A stretch of 64,000 nt of DNA, taken from contig NC_073693.1 in NCBI RefSeq assembly GCF_029784155.1, forward strand, positions 358,809,825 to 358,873,824, read 5' to 3'. Positions 47,785-56,818 of the stretch are shown here, piece by piece. The notes under the pieces are model-generated. The model saw nothing but the letters and a program-made list of their open reading frames with translations. It was not told the DNA's origin and ran no database searches. Position 1 is the first letter of the stretch; each line of letters starts with the position of its first letter. The position numbers and the translations under genes were made by a program. The DNA is from Uranotaenia lowii. Its lineage: Eukaryota; Arthropoda; Insecta; Diptera; Culicidae.

Positions 47785-48254
47785 CGGGGATCTGTTTGAA
47801 GTAGACCTTCACATATGTTTCGTCGTCCATTATGCAGCATTCAACCACTTTTCAACTTACGTCAGCATGTTGAGGTACAACTTTCTGGCACGGGTTTTGG
47901 CGAACTTGTTCTGCTTCTCTTCGTAATTATAGGCCTTTTGTACATTGAACGTTCGAAGCCCAGCCTTAGTTTTGGCCTTCTGGACATAAATTCAGCTTAG
48001 GTGCAGCTTCTTAGCCACATCTCGAACGGAGGCGTTCGGGTTTCGGTTGAATTTTTGGTATTGTACGGAATACTTTTTCCTTCACTGCTGGGCTTCAGAT
48101 CGATGGTTAATCGTTCCTCGAACCGCTTAATCATTCGCGACATCGTGAAATTCGCGATTCCCAACGTTTTAGCGATGGAACGATGCGAGAGATCCTTGCT
48201 CTCGTGATGAATGCGCAAGATTCTATCACGCACGAGCTGTTCTTTCGTTTCCAT
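47785..48254 (-). pseudogene. D,D37E transposase, N-terminal part
   Basis: Minus strand from 48254: METKEQLVRDRILRIHHE, followed by the helix-turn-helix LSHRSIAKTLGIANFTMSRM and a basic linker. It then decays with stops, and resumes as WTTKHM and MDDETYVKVYFKQIPG at 47829-47785, with the first catalytic Asp. The reading continues directly at 41801 once the gypsy composite is removed. Degenerate and inactive. Confidence 0.8.
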
Positions 48255-48267
48255 TTCCGCGAGTGGA

Positions 48268-48372
48268 AACTCACAGAAAGTGTACTATGTATGTCATGAT
48301 CGGGGTTCGATCTCATGACCGTTGGTTTAGAAGGTTTGAAGGCTCTACACCACGGGTTGCGGCGACCCTGTG
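48268..48372 (-). repeat. tRNA-derived SINE-like segment (tentative)
   Basis: The minus strand contains TGGTGTAGAGCC at about 48351, resembling a polymerase III A box, and GATCGAACCCC at about 48310, a good B box (GWTCRANNC), at roughly tRNA spacing. It joins non-LTR sequence at one side and the transposase 5' flank at the other. No anticodon arm or tail is clear, so it may be a SINE fragment or a tRNA relic. Confidence 0.35.
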
Positions 48373-48379
48373 GACACAC

Positions 48380-49400
48380 TTTATCATCATCTTTAACTCA
48401 CTCAGATGGCTGACACATTCCTCGGCCCACGCGTTAAAGTCGTCAGCTATAACAATGGATCTTCTCCCCGTAAGCATCTACAATCTTGACAACCATAGTG
48501 CCGAACCTCTTTAATGACCGTTTTGGGGGAGCATAGCCGCTACAGAAGTAGATCCCGCTAACTTAGGCTATCACCTTCGTTTTCAGTCGCCACCACCTTT
48601 TGTATGAGGAAACTACCTGTTTCCCATATCGTGGCCAATTTGACGTCATCGGTCACCCAATTAATGCCATCCGAAGCTGTCAGTTCCTGCCACAAGCGCG
48701 ACTTCCAACTTTTCCTCAACTGTCATCTCCCGCAACAGCTAATGTGCTGTATAGCAGTAGTTGAGGTTGAGTTGGACGATCTCTATGCTCTTGGCGCCCG
48801 GGGTTGTACCATTTGCACCTTTTTATACGCGGGGCACCTAGGGTTGCCAGCAGCGTGGTCTCCAGCGCGGACAGGGCATTTTGCAGTTGGCCGTCTTGTG
48901 GCCGGTTTAACTGCAGCGCCAGCATGTGCCACTTCTATCTTGCCTAGTGCAGTCGAACTCCGTGCACTTGAAGCACATGTCCGGTTGCTTGGGGATGGAT
49001 ATCTGACAGATAGACCATCCCACCTTAAGCCGATCAAACTTAAGTGCTGCGTTTACTAATGCATCTGGGGGGTGGGGGCATTCCTCAAACGAACTGACAT
49101 CTGGTCCGAGCGGATTTTACACTGCTTGACCAGTACCACCCGCAGTTCCTCCTCTGTTGTGATCTCGGCCAGGTTTTTAATCCGGATGATCACTTTTTAC
49201 GGAGGGCACGTACTTCGGCCTTGTCACCAAGAACTTCGGCCGCCTTAGCCGTGAAGATTCCACTGGAGTTTCCCGCGCCACGCGTAAGTTCCAGGATCAC
49301 TCGTCGGTGCTGGTCCGACATATTTTCCGGACATTATCGCCGAGATCGTCGAGGTTCTCATCTGTAAGCACCTGTCCTAAGACCAGGCTCGACACCTCCG
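48380..49400 (-). pseudogene. Non-LTR retrotransposon: ORF1 zinc knuckles and start of endonuclease
   Basis: On the minus strand about 49200-49070 reads VIIRIKNLAEITTEEELRVV and KIRSDQMSVRLRNAP. 49040-48830 then reads QPDMCFKCTEFDCT and TGHKTANCKMPC, the cysteine-histidine knuckles of an ORF1 (gag-like) protein, with stop codons inside. Near 48470-48420 IVIADDFNAWAEECVSHLSE matches the GDFN-type motif of the apurinic endonuclease, with the usual Gly replaced by Asp. Such an ORF1-endonuclease order is that of I/R1/Jockey-type elements. It is heavily decayed. Confidence 0.7.
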
Positions 49401-50080
49401 GACGGATTCCCGGTTCGACTGCCTTTTAATTGGTACCAGGCTAAAAGACCTTCCAATTGGATCCCTGGCTCGACACTTCCGAACGGATTCCCGGTTCGAC
49501 GCCTCCGAACGATCCCAAGCTCGACGCACTTCCGAACGGTCCCAGGCTCGGCGCACTTCCAATTGGTTCCCGGGCTCGACGCACTTCCAAACGGTCCCGG
49601 ATCGAAGACCTCCCAATGGCTCTGGCCCGACGGCCTTCCATGGCTCTGGTATCGGCGCTCTTCTTGCGGCTCGAAGCTTCCCTTCGACCTCAACGGCTTT
49701 CCCGAGGCCTGATGCTTCTAGTCGTCCAGCTCGACGGCCTTCGCTTGGCTTTCTAATCCTCGCCCCTGTTGCAACTCGATGACCTTCCATGGCACCAGTT
49801 CGTCGACCTCCACCGCTATCTGGCACGACGATCTACAATGGCTTCCGGTACGACGACCTCCCAATGGCTCTGTCCATTTCATTTCTGTCCAGACGATCTT
49901 CCATGGCTCTTCCTGCGGCCGGCTCTAGCTTCCCTTACACCTCGACGTCTTTCCTGAGGCCTACGCCTCCCAATGGTTCCGGCCCGTCGACCTCCACTTG
50001 GCTTTCTGATCCGACGACCTTCCATGGCATCGGCTTGGCGACCTTCAGTGGTACCCCGCATTTAGCGCGCTAGCAGAGTC
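49380..50080. repeat. GC-rich minisatellite (CGACGACCTTCCAATGGCTCTGG-like)
   Basis: About 700 bp of degenerate units of 25-30 bp in which a CTCGACGNCCTTCC-type word recurs with TCCATGGC or CCAATGG; a longer repeat of about 75 bp is seen near 49627 and 49900 (CCATGGCTCT...GGCTCTAGCTTCC-like order). Frames on the minus strand (up to 149 codons, repeating RRAWDRSEV) are translations of the repeat. It lies between the ORF1/endonuclease and reverse-transcriptase remnants of non-LTR elements. Confidence 0.7.
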
Positions 50081-50129
50081 AGAGAATATAATGGAGCTGG
50101 GTTAGGAGGATTATGTAGCCTCAAGTATG

Positions 50130-50663
50130 GCATTTACTTCACAACTGAAAACAGAGCATTCGGGTGGAAGAGGGAGGCTTTTGTTTTGGACATTGTCTCC
50201 ACCGTATATTCCGCATCCTGCTTTGCCGGTATCCGTTTTGGAACCATCAGTACAAACGTGGGGCTGTGTATTCTATTTTTGGGCTGACAGTGGGGCCGAA
50301 TGATGTTGGGATGGTTTCCAGCTTTTATTCTTTGTAGCAGGCTCAAGAATTCATTGCCAAAAGGAACAATGTTGGGGATTGACAGATCCTTGTGGGGCTC
50401 CACAGATAACTTTAACAGGTCGGATGTTAGAGCAAGTGTCATTCATTAGGACTTGGATGTATCTATCAGATAGGAAGTCTTGGACGTACCACAACATTCG
50501 CCCTTGTATTCCCCATTTGGTAAAGGTGTTGAGAATAGCGGTGCGATCAACCCGATCGAAGGCCTTGGAGAGGTCGAGTGTTCAATGGAATGTGGAGAGC
50601 TTCGCCAGTCACAAAACGGAGAAATGTTGACTATCGTCGTGCTTTTTCTGTCATGTGAATAGT
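50130..50663 (-). pseudogene. Non-LTR reverse transcriptase-RNase H fragment
   Basis: Minus strand 50640-50370 reads DLSKAFDRVDRTAILNTF (motif A), KWGIQGRMLWYVQDFLSDR and GAPQGSV (motif B). A deletion then jumps to the RNase H start CTDGSKTDTGKAGCGIYGG at about 50250-50200 and PPECSVF at about 50160. The catalytic YxDD box is in the deleted part. The reading continues upstream beyond the copia insertion at about 54869-54920. An RNase H domain behind the polymerase is typical of the I, R1, Loa and related lineages of mosquitoes. Confidence 0.78.
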
Positions 50664-50668
50664 GAGGT

Positions 50669-50843
50669 TGTTAGGGATTATAGGGAATTGCAACGCGGAA
50701 GGAGAACAAAACACATACGTTCTGTATGGAAGCAAAGTAACAACTGACTTTATTTTAAAGATGAGATGAGAGAACAAATTGTATTTGTAAAAGCATTGTT
50801 GCCAGTAATATTGATGACGTTGTGTCAGACCAGGGGTCTAACA
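50669..50843 (-). repeat. copia 3' LTR
   Basis: 175 bp, identical to 54689-54863. The polyprotein stop codon (TAG at 50840-50838) lies inside its first six bases in the element's direction. Confidence 0.95.
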
Positions 50844-53800
50844 CTCCTCCTCAACGTTATCAGCTACGACGCCAATCGATGTCCGGAACGTCGATAGTTT
50901 TATTGGTCCAAGTGGCTTAGTTAGGATGTCAGCTTCCATTTCAGTAGTTGGACGATATACGATGTTGACGATACCAGCTTCCACCATATCTTTGACGAAA
51001 TGATATTTTGTATCAATGTGTTTTGATCGACGGGAGAATCTTTCAGTTGTTGATAATGCAATGGTACTTTGGTTATCTTCATTCACAGGTATCGGTAACT
51101 GCAGGGGTTCGCCCAAATCATCCATCAGCCTACGTAGCCACGTGAGCTGCTGCAAGCATTCGGCCAAAGCCACATATTCCGCCTCGGTGCTGGATAAAGT
51201 AACGCTATCCTGTTTTCTGCAGCACCAATCGACTAATCCACCTCCCAACTTGAATAGAAAGCCTGTATTTGACTTCCTGTCGTTGATTCCGCTCGCCCAA
51301 TCGGCATCGACGTAGCATTCCAAGGTCGTTTCGTGGCCGAGATGGAGCTTCAAATTCACGGTTCCTTTTAAATATCGCAGCACTTTTTTAGCCTCAATGT
51401 AATCAGCTGTTGTAGGCTTAGCTACGCGTCGACCCAAGATGGAAGTGGCAATTGCAATGTCGGGACGCGTATTAACAGCTATGTACAACAAAGCTCCTAT
51501 GAGACACTGATATTGGTTATTTGTTGGTAGTGCCTCACTATCCTCCTCCTTTTGTTGTACAAATCCTGTAGACATGGGAACTTTGGAGGGGTTGCATTTA
51601 TCCATACCAAAACGCACGAGAGTCTTGGAAATATAAGAACACTGATCAAGCACATAATTCTGTTCTTTCTTCTGAATGTGTATACCCAAGAAATGTTTCA
51701 GTTCTCCTAACTCAGCTAACTTGAATTGGTCTTTGAGAGCTGAGAGGATGGATGTATACTCTTTTTCACAGCTGTACACCACTATGATATCATCCACATA
51801 CAACAGGATGAACAAATTATGAGGCTTCATTCGTTTGATGTACAAGCAAGGGTCTGTTTGGGAACGCTCAAAGCTGTTATCCTTCATAAACGTGTTGATT
51901 CGCAAGTTCCAGGCACGTGCTGCCTGTTTCAGCCCATATAAACTTTTCTTCAGGCGACACACCGTTGCTTCGTCTCCTTCGTGGTGTCCGGGAGGTTGGC
52001 GCATATATATTTCTTCACTTAATTCTCCATACAGGTATGCGGTTTTTATATCGATGTGCTTTGCATACATATTACGCTTGGCGGCTATGGTGAGAACAAC
52101 TCGAATCGTTGATTGTTTGACGACCGGAGCAAAAACATGGTCATAGTCACAACCATATTTTTGAGAAAATCCTTGTGCTACTAGTCGAGCACGAAAACGA
52201 ACAACTTTGCCATGCTCATCAAGTTTTCGTTTGTACACCCATTTGCAACCAATTATCTTCCGGTTCAAAGGCAAGCGCGTCAGTTCCCATGTCTGATTTT
52301 CCCGAAGAGCAACCATCTCCTCCTCCATAGCGGCTTTCCATTGGTTACTTTCAGGACCTTCGATGGCTTCTTTGTAACTCAGAGGCTCGTCGGCGGTAGG
52401 AGCCACCAAACTAATAGTTCCATTATATCTTTCTGGTGCTACTCCAAAGTTGGATCGAGTAGACCTTCTTGGGGAATCTGCCTCCTCCTGCATAGGTACA
52501 CCGTCGTCGGATTCATCGGTGACACCGTGGAAAAACCCACTTGACTCATCGAATCCCACGTATTCGTCGTCTGAACTTTCAGTTTCTGTTTGGGGGTCCA
52601 GTAAACGATAGCCCTTACTATCGGATGCGTAGCCTACAAATGTAAATTTTTCAGCTTTCACTTCAAACTTTTTTCGTTTTTGTTCGGGTATCCAAGCATA
52701 CGCTGTGCATCCAAAAATTCTAAGGCGGTCAAGGTCGGGTTTTTGTTTGTACCATATTTCGAACGGTGTTGTTTCGACTGCTGTTGACGGTAATCTGTTT
52801 TGTATGTAAGCTGCCGTATTGACAGCTTCTGCCCAGAACCGACGAGGTAATCCAGCATCTAAGAGCATACACAAACCCATCTCGTTCAACGACCTATTTT
52901 TTCGCTCGGCAATCCCGTTTTGCTGAGGGGCATACCCAGTCGTGAATTCCGCCTTTATTCCTTCCTCTGCGTAAAATGCTCGAATACTATTAGCTGTATA
53001 TTCTCCACCTCTATCGGATCTTATCACTTTTGGTTTCTTGCCGAGCTGATTCTGGACAAAACGAACGTAGTCACGTAATTTGTTGCCAGCTTCAGACTTT
53101 TCTTTGAGGAAGTACACCGTTGTGTATCTGCTATGGTCGTCAATAACGGTCATGTAGTACCGACACCCACCGGGAGTTTGAGTCATAGGGCCGCATATGT
53201 CAGTGTGTACTATGTCTAGCGCATCTCTAGATTTTTTCTTGGTAGATACGGGAAACGGTGGACGAGTCATTTTTCCTTTGACGCAGATTTCGCATGTGCT
53301 ACGCAAGCCACAGTCGCGTAGTTTCAACCCATCACTCAAAGACTTGCGTTCGATTTCCTTAACTGCTTCCGGATCTCGATGACCCAATTTCCGATGCCAG
53401 GTGTGGATACAATTGTCGGAATGCTTCTTGTCACTCACTGTCATCAATCGTCCATGAGAAAGATTTAACCGATACAACGACCCACTTTTGTCTGCTTTGG
53501 CAACAACTTTGTCTTTATACAACAATCTACAACAGGTAGAGTCAAACACTGCACTAACACCTTTAATGGCTAGTTTTGAAACGGATACCAGGTTACTGTC
53601 CACATTCGGAGCGTATATCACATCAGTTAAAGTTATCGAATGTTCTTGTCCGTTTTCACTTATACACTTCAATTCACAATCACCGATGCCCTCTGTATAT
53701 ATAACTTTGCCATCAGCAGACGAAATGTGTGGTCGCTCTTCACTATCAAATCGCACAAATACACTTTTATCATTGGCTATGTGTGATGTCGCGCCCGAGT

Positions 53801-54590
53801 CAATAAGCCAAGAATTCTTATCGTTTGACTCACACACTAAAAACGTAAACGACATTTCTCTGTCGTCTTCGCGCACTGTTTTAACTCTCTCTCTCTTTTT
53901 TCTCAAATTTTTCTGGACGCCATCTTCATTTTTACAAAACCGTTGGATGTGCCCACGGCCACCGCATCCGTAACACACCGGCATTTGCCTGCCTTGATTT
54001 TCCACCTTCAGAACTTGTTCTTCCATGATTCCTCTTTGCTTATTTTGTTTTTCGGCCTCATCAATAAGCTTCACTTTCACCAATCCCAATGTTAGCTCTT
54101 CTTCATCCCTGGCCTCCAGAGCAGTTGTCAGTGGATTGAATGATTCCGGAAGACCCCGCAAAATTAAGGCCACTTTTAAGCACTCTGACATTTCTAAGCC
54201 GGATGTTTCGAGACGCGCATACTGTTTCTCAATCTCTGACAAATAGCTTTCCATATTTTCGCCGACCTTGAAATTTTGATTCGTGATTTGCTTCAGTAGC
54301 GTCACTTTTTGTCCCAACGATGTTTTGCTATGGTGGTCCTTCAATGTACGCCATGTTGCTTGTGCGGTTAATTTATCTCGAATTAACGCAATTTGACTTT
54401 CGTCAACAGCCAACTGGATAGTAGCAAGAGCTTTTTCATCCCCTGATGTCCAAGCATCGTTCAACGGACACGGCGGATTTCCAGGTTCAACATATTTCCA
54501 TAACTGCTCCCGCCGAAGTAACGCAGAAACAGAAAATGCCCACGATTCATAATTCGTGTTATTCAATTTGGCAATTTTTGCCCACTCCAT
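50838..54590 (-). CDS. copia Gag-Pol polyprotein
   Basis: A single 1250-codon frame with no stop or shift. Gag opens MEWAKIAKLNNTNYESWAF and includes a zinc knuckle CYGCGGRGHIQRFC (about 206-219). The protease site is WLIDSGATSH (about 261-270). Integrase has the H-H-C-C finger beginning HTWHRKLGH (about 394), HTDICGPM, SDRGGEY and NGIAERKNRS for the catalytic D, D and E. Reverse transcriptase has IKTAYLYGEL and LYVDDIIVV; RNase H has STEAEYVALAE and KHIDTKYHFV near the end. All catalytic residues that can be checked are present. The start is the first ATG behind the primer site. The frame ends in EEEC with its stop in the LTR. This is the only full-length retrotransposon protein in the window. 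Confidence 0.97.
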   Translation of the reverse strand: MEWAKIAKLNNTNYESWAFSVSALLRREQLWKYVEPGNPPCPLNDAWTSGDEKALATIQLAVDESQIALIRDKLTAQATWRTLKDHHSKTSLGQKVTLLKQITNQNFKVGENMESYLSEIEKQYARLETSGLEMSECLKVALILRGLPESFNPLTTALEARDEEELTLGLVKVKLIDEAEKQNKQRGIMEEQVLKVENQGRQMPVCYGCGGRGHIQRFCKNEDGVQKNLRKKRERVKTVREDDREMSFTFLVCESNDKNSWLIDSGATSHIANDKSVFVRFDSEERPHISSADGKVIYTEGIGDCELKCISENGQEHSITLTDVIYAPNVDSNLVSVSKLAIKGVSAVFDSTCCRLLYKDKVVAKADKSGSLYRLNLSHGRLMTVSDKKHSDNCIHTWHRKLGHRDPEAVKEIERKSLSDGLKLRDCGLRSTCEICVKGKMTRPPFPVSTKKKSRDALDIVHTDICGPMTQTPGGCRYYMTVIDDHSRYTTVYFLKEKSEAGNKLRDYVRFVQNQLGKKPKVIRSDRGGEYTANSIRAFYAEEGIKAEFTTGYAPQQNGIAERKNRSLNEMGLCMLLDAGLPRRFWAEAVNTAAYIQNRLPSTAVETTPFEIWYKQKPDLDRLRIFGCTAYAWIPEQKRKKFEVKAEKFTFVGYASDSKGYRLLDPQTETESSDDEYVGFDESSGFFHGVTDESDDGVPMQEEADSPRRSTRSNFGVAPERYNGTISLVAPTADEPLSYKEAIEGPESNQWKAAMEEEMVALRENQTWELTRLPLNRKIIGCKWVYKRKLDEHGKVVRFRARLVAQGFSQKYGCDYDHVFAPVVKQSTIRVVLTIAAKRNMYAKHIDIKTAYLYGELSEEIYMRQPPGHHEGDEATVCRLKKSLYGLKQAARAWNLRINTFMKDNSFERSQTDPCLYIKRMKPHNLFILLYVDDIIVVYSCEKEYTSILSALKDQFKLAELGELKHFLGIHIQKKEQNYVLDQCSYISKTLVRFGMDKCNPSKVPMSTGFVQQKEEDSEALPTNNQYQCLIGALLYIAVNTRPDIAIATSILGRRVAKPTTADYIEAKKVLRYLKGTVNLKLHLGHETTLECYVDADWASGINDRKSNTGFLFKLGGGLVDWCCRKQDSVTLSSTEAEYVALAECLQQLTWLRRLMDDLGEPLQLPIPVNEDNQSTIALSTTERFSRRSKHIDTKYHFVKDMVEAGIVNIVYRPTTEMEADILTKPLGPIKLSTFRTSIGVVADNVEEEC

Positions 54591-54688
54591 AATGGCGCAA
54601 AAAACAAACGCGCGCGTTTCAACTCAACTTTGCGAAAAAACTAGACTCTCAAACCGCCGACGCGTTTCACTGAACTGGGCCCATAACC

Positions 54689-54863
54689 TGTTAGGGATTA
54701 TAGGGAATTGCAACGCGGAAGGAGAACAAAACACATACGTTCTGTATGGAAGCAAAGTAACAACTGACTTTATTTTAAAGATGAGATGAGAGAACAAATT
54801 GTATTTGTAAAAGCATTGTTGCCAGTAATATTGATGACGTTGTGTCAGACCAGGGGTCTAACA
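54689..54863 (-). repeat. copia 5' LTR
   Basis: 175 bp, identical to the 3' LTR; followed on the minus strand by the primer-binding site at 54688-54675. Its promoter drives transcription towards lower coordinates, opposite to the host gene. Confidence 0.95.
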
Positions 54864-54939
54864 GAGGTTCCGTCAATAGAGTACGGAGCCGTTTTGTTGA
54901 GAGGAAATTGCTAGTCCAGTCAAGCGTGACGGGTGAAGT

Positions 54940-55182
54940 TTGCCAACCCTGGTCATATCAGATTGACACATTCCTACTTACAAAAGCTCTGCACCGATGT
55001 GTCAGTACTGTGGTGTATTAAAAACCGTCCAACACATTCTGACTGATCACCACGGATTTAAAGAGGCCCGAGAGGAACACAACATTAAAGGAACTGTTTT
55101 TGAAATTTTGGAAAATGAAGATTCGCATGAGAAATCACTATTAAATTTCTTGAAAAAATGTGAAATTTTTAAGACACTGTAA
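54940..55182 (+). pseudogene. C-terminal end of a non-LTR retrotransposon ORF2
   Basis: Plus strand from about 54960: a degraded IRLTHSYL phrase with a frame change, then MCQYCGVLKTVQHILTDHHG with the C-C-H-H arrangement that ends many ORF2 proteins after RNase H, then LLNFLKKCEIFKTL and a stop at 55182. It is in the opposite orientation to the reverse-transcriptase remnant across the copia insertion, so it is a separate insertion or an inversion. Confidence 0.7.
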
Positions 55183-55489
55183 AACTTAAACTACATTGGC
55201 ACGAATGCCAAAAGGTTGGTAACAAAAAAAATATTAAAAAAAATTACAAGGATTGTACATAAATACCTATTTCTTCTTGCATGTGTTACGTGTATGCATG
55301 TGTTTCAAAGCTGAAGTGGTGTTCTTGAATGTCGAACTTCGTTTGTTTAAAAGTAAATTAAAAAAGTCAACTTTTCTAGCCCAAGTAAAATGAAATAAAA
55401 TTAAAAAAAAAACATGTATCGCTTGTGTTGAGTACTGGTCGATAGCTTTAAGAAACAACATCTAGAAAGTTTACGTTACGTTCTTTCAG

Positions 55490-56818
55490 CAAAACCAATA
55501 TCCAAGTTTCATCCAAAGCGACAAATCTCCGCAGCTCGAGTTCTGCAGCAAAACTTCACCACCGATACAGCCAACCGTTGAACCTAAACTTCACATTACA
55601 CCAGTAAAAACAGAAGAAAACCTCCTCACCAAGGCTTTCACCGACGTTGGCTTGGAGCTATCATCGGAGTATCGTTTCGAGGCCGCCAAATATACCATCC
55701 GCAAGGGAGTGCGCTGGAGCAGCTACCACGCCTACCTTCGACCGGCATTCGGTCGCCCGAATCTACACATCTTAACCAACACCGTGAGCCAGAAGATTCT
55801 TTTTGATGATCGCAAGCGTGCTACGGGGGTTTTGATCAGTGATGAAGATGAAAATCCCGTTGAATTGAAAGCGAACAAAGAGATTATTTTGAGTGCCGGG
55901 GCAATACAGACGCCTCAACTGCTAAAATTGTCTGGAGTGGGGCCAGCCTTGGAGTTGAAAAGGCATCGGATACCTTTGGTTCACGATTCACCGAACGTTG
56001 GTCAGAATTACTTTGACCATTTGAATCTACCGTTGTTTGTTTCGATTAACACCAGTGCAAGTGTGACGTTGACAAAGGTTCTGGATATCCGCTCTCTGAA
56101 GAGCTATCTTCGTGATGGAAAAGGAGTGCTATCGACTACGGCTGTTGCTGGCATTGGTAGTAATGCGAGATCTGGGGGCCACTCCGGGATAATTCTGTTC
56201 GGAATGGGAAGCGTTGATGAGCAAGCTTTGAGGCATGTTTCCAATATGGATGAAAGCACTTTTAGAGCGTTTTTCCCGTTGCACCATAACACCAGTCAGG
56301 AGGGATTCTTGATGCTGAACACGTGTCACCATCCGAAGAGTCGAGGCGCCGTTTATCTGCGAGATTTGAAGGCCAGTTCAGCACCTTTTATCAATCCGAA
56401 TTATCTGAAGGATAGATTCGATATCGATTGTATGATCAAGGCAATTCGAACGGCGGCGAAGGCCATTAATAGTGTGGCTTTTCAGAAGTTGGGGGCCAAG
56501 CTACACTGGCCAATGTTGAAGAGGTGCGCCAACTTTGGACCGTATGAAGAAGATTTTAAAACTAACCGGCCTAGTGAGCGATACTTGGAGTGTATTTTGC
56601 GAATATCTGCCCTCACTGGACATCATCCCGGTGGAACGGCTGCCATTGGAGCTAGTTCGGAGGCTCCCATCGATAACGAGCTGCGCGTCAATGGTGTTTA
56701 TGGCCTACGAGTGGTCGATGGAAGTGTATTTCCGGCACCCGTTTCCGGTACACCGAATTCTGTGATCGTTGCCGTAGCCGAGCGAGCGGCCGATGTTATT
56801 CTGAGAGATAAAGTTTGA
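55490..56818 (+). CDS. GMC oxidoreductase, exon 4 (3' part of the gene starting at 40409)
   Basis: Encodes residues 208-649. It opens QNQYPSFIQSDKSPQLEF, a variable linker, and then KAFTDVGLELSSEY. SAGAIQTPQLLKLSGVGP is GMC signature 2, and NVGQNYFDHLNLP is also typical. Near the C-terminus are HHPGGTAAIG (about 585-594) with the conserved active-site His, and VSGTPNSVIVAVAERAADVI with Asn (about 630) at the second catalytic position. The stop TGA is at 56816-56818. The frame is open throughout and codon use matches exons 1-3. Total length of 649 residues is usual for insect GMC enzymes (about 600-650). Which subfamily it belongs to cannot be settled by eye. Confidence 0.95.
   Translation, partial: QNQYPSFIQSDKSPQLEFCSKTSPPIQPTVEPKLHITPVKTEENLLTKAFTDVGLELSSEYRFEAAKYTIRKGVRWSSYHAYLRPAFGRPNLHILTNTVSQKILFDDRKRATGVLISDEDENPVELKANKEIILSAGAIQTPQLLKLSGVGPALELKRHRIPLVHDSPNVGQNYFDHLNLPLFVSINTSASVTLTKVLDIRSLKSYLRDGKGVLSTTAVAGIGSNARSGGHSGIILFGMGSVDEQALRHVSNMDESTFRAFFPLHHNTSQEGFLMLNTCHHPKSRGAVYLRDLKASSAPFINPNYLKDRFDIDCMIKAIRTAAKAINSVAFQKLGAKLHWPMLKRCANFGPYEEDFKTNRPSERYLECILRISALTGHHPGGTAAIGASSEAPIDNELRVNGVYGLRVVDGSVFPAPVSGTPNSVIVAVAERAADVILRDKV

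Larger units (their letters stand above)
50669..54863 (-). mobile_element. Intact Ty1/copia retrotransposon with identical LTRs
   Basis: 4195 bp, bounded by TG...CA LTRs of 175 bp (50669-50843 and 54689-54863) that are identical base for base, and by the 5-bp target duplication GAGGT (50664-50668 and 54864-54868). Directly inside the 5' LTR is the primer site GGTTATGGGCCCAG (54688-54675, minus strand), which is complementary to the anticodon stem-loop of insect initiator tRNA-Met, as in Drosophila copia. The polypurine tract GAGGAGGAG is at 50852-50844. One uninterrupted polyprotein frame lies between. Identical LTRs mean very recent insertion; the copy may be active. Confidence 0.96.
41168..55489 (+). 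other. Giant intron 3 of the GMC gene (about 14.3 kb) filled with nested transposons
   Basis: The donor GTGAGT at 41168 and the acceptor TTCTTTCAG ending at 55489 are both in phase 0 and join the two halves of the enzyme cleanly. Other introns in this gene are 62 and 76 bp. Everything between is transposon sequence or short spacer (41168-41480 and 55190-55489 show no recognisable element). The gene frame is intact on both sides, so the insertions appear to be tolerated by splicing. Confidence 0.85.

Noticed and set aside
48604..49059. A 151-codon plus-strand frame
   Set aside because: The opposite strand carries recognisable zinc-knuckle and endonuclease motifs of a non-LTR element; the plus frame is a shadow.
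49377..49826. A 149-codon minus-strand frame with RRAWDRSEV repeats as a repeat protein
   Set aside because: It follows the GC-rich minisatellite; equal frames exist on both strands and there is no start context or conserved domain.
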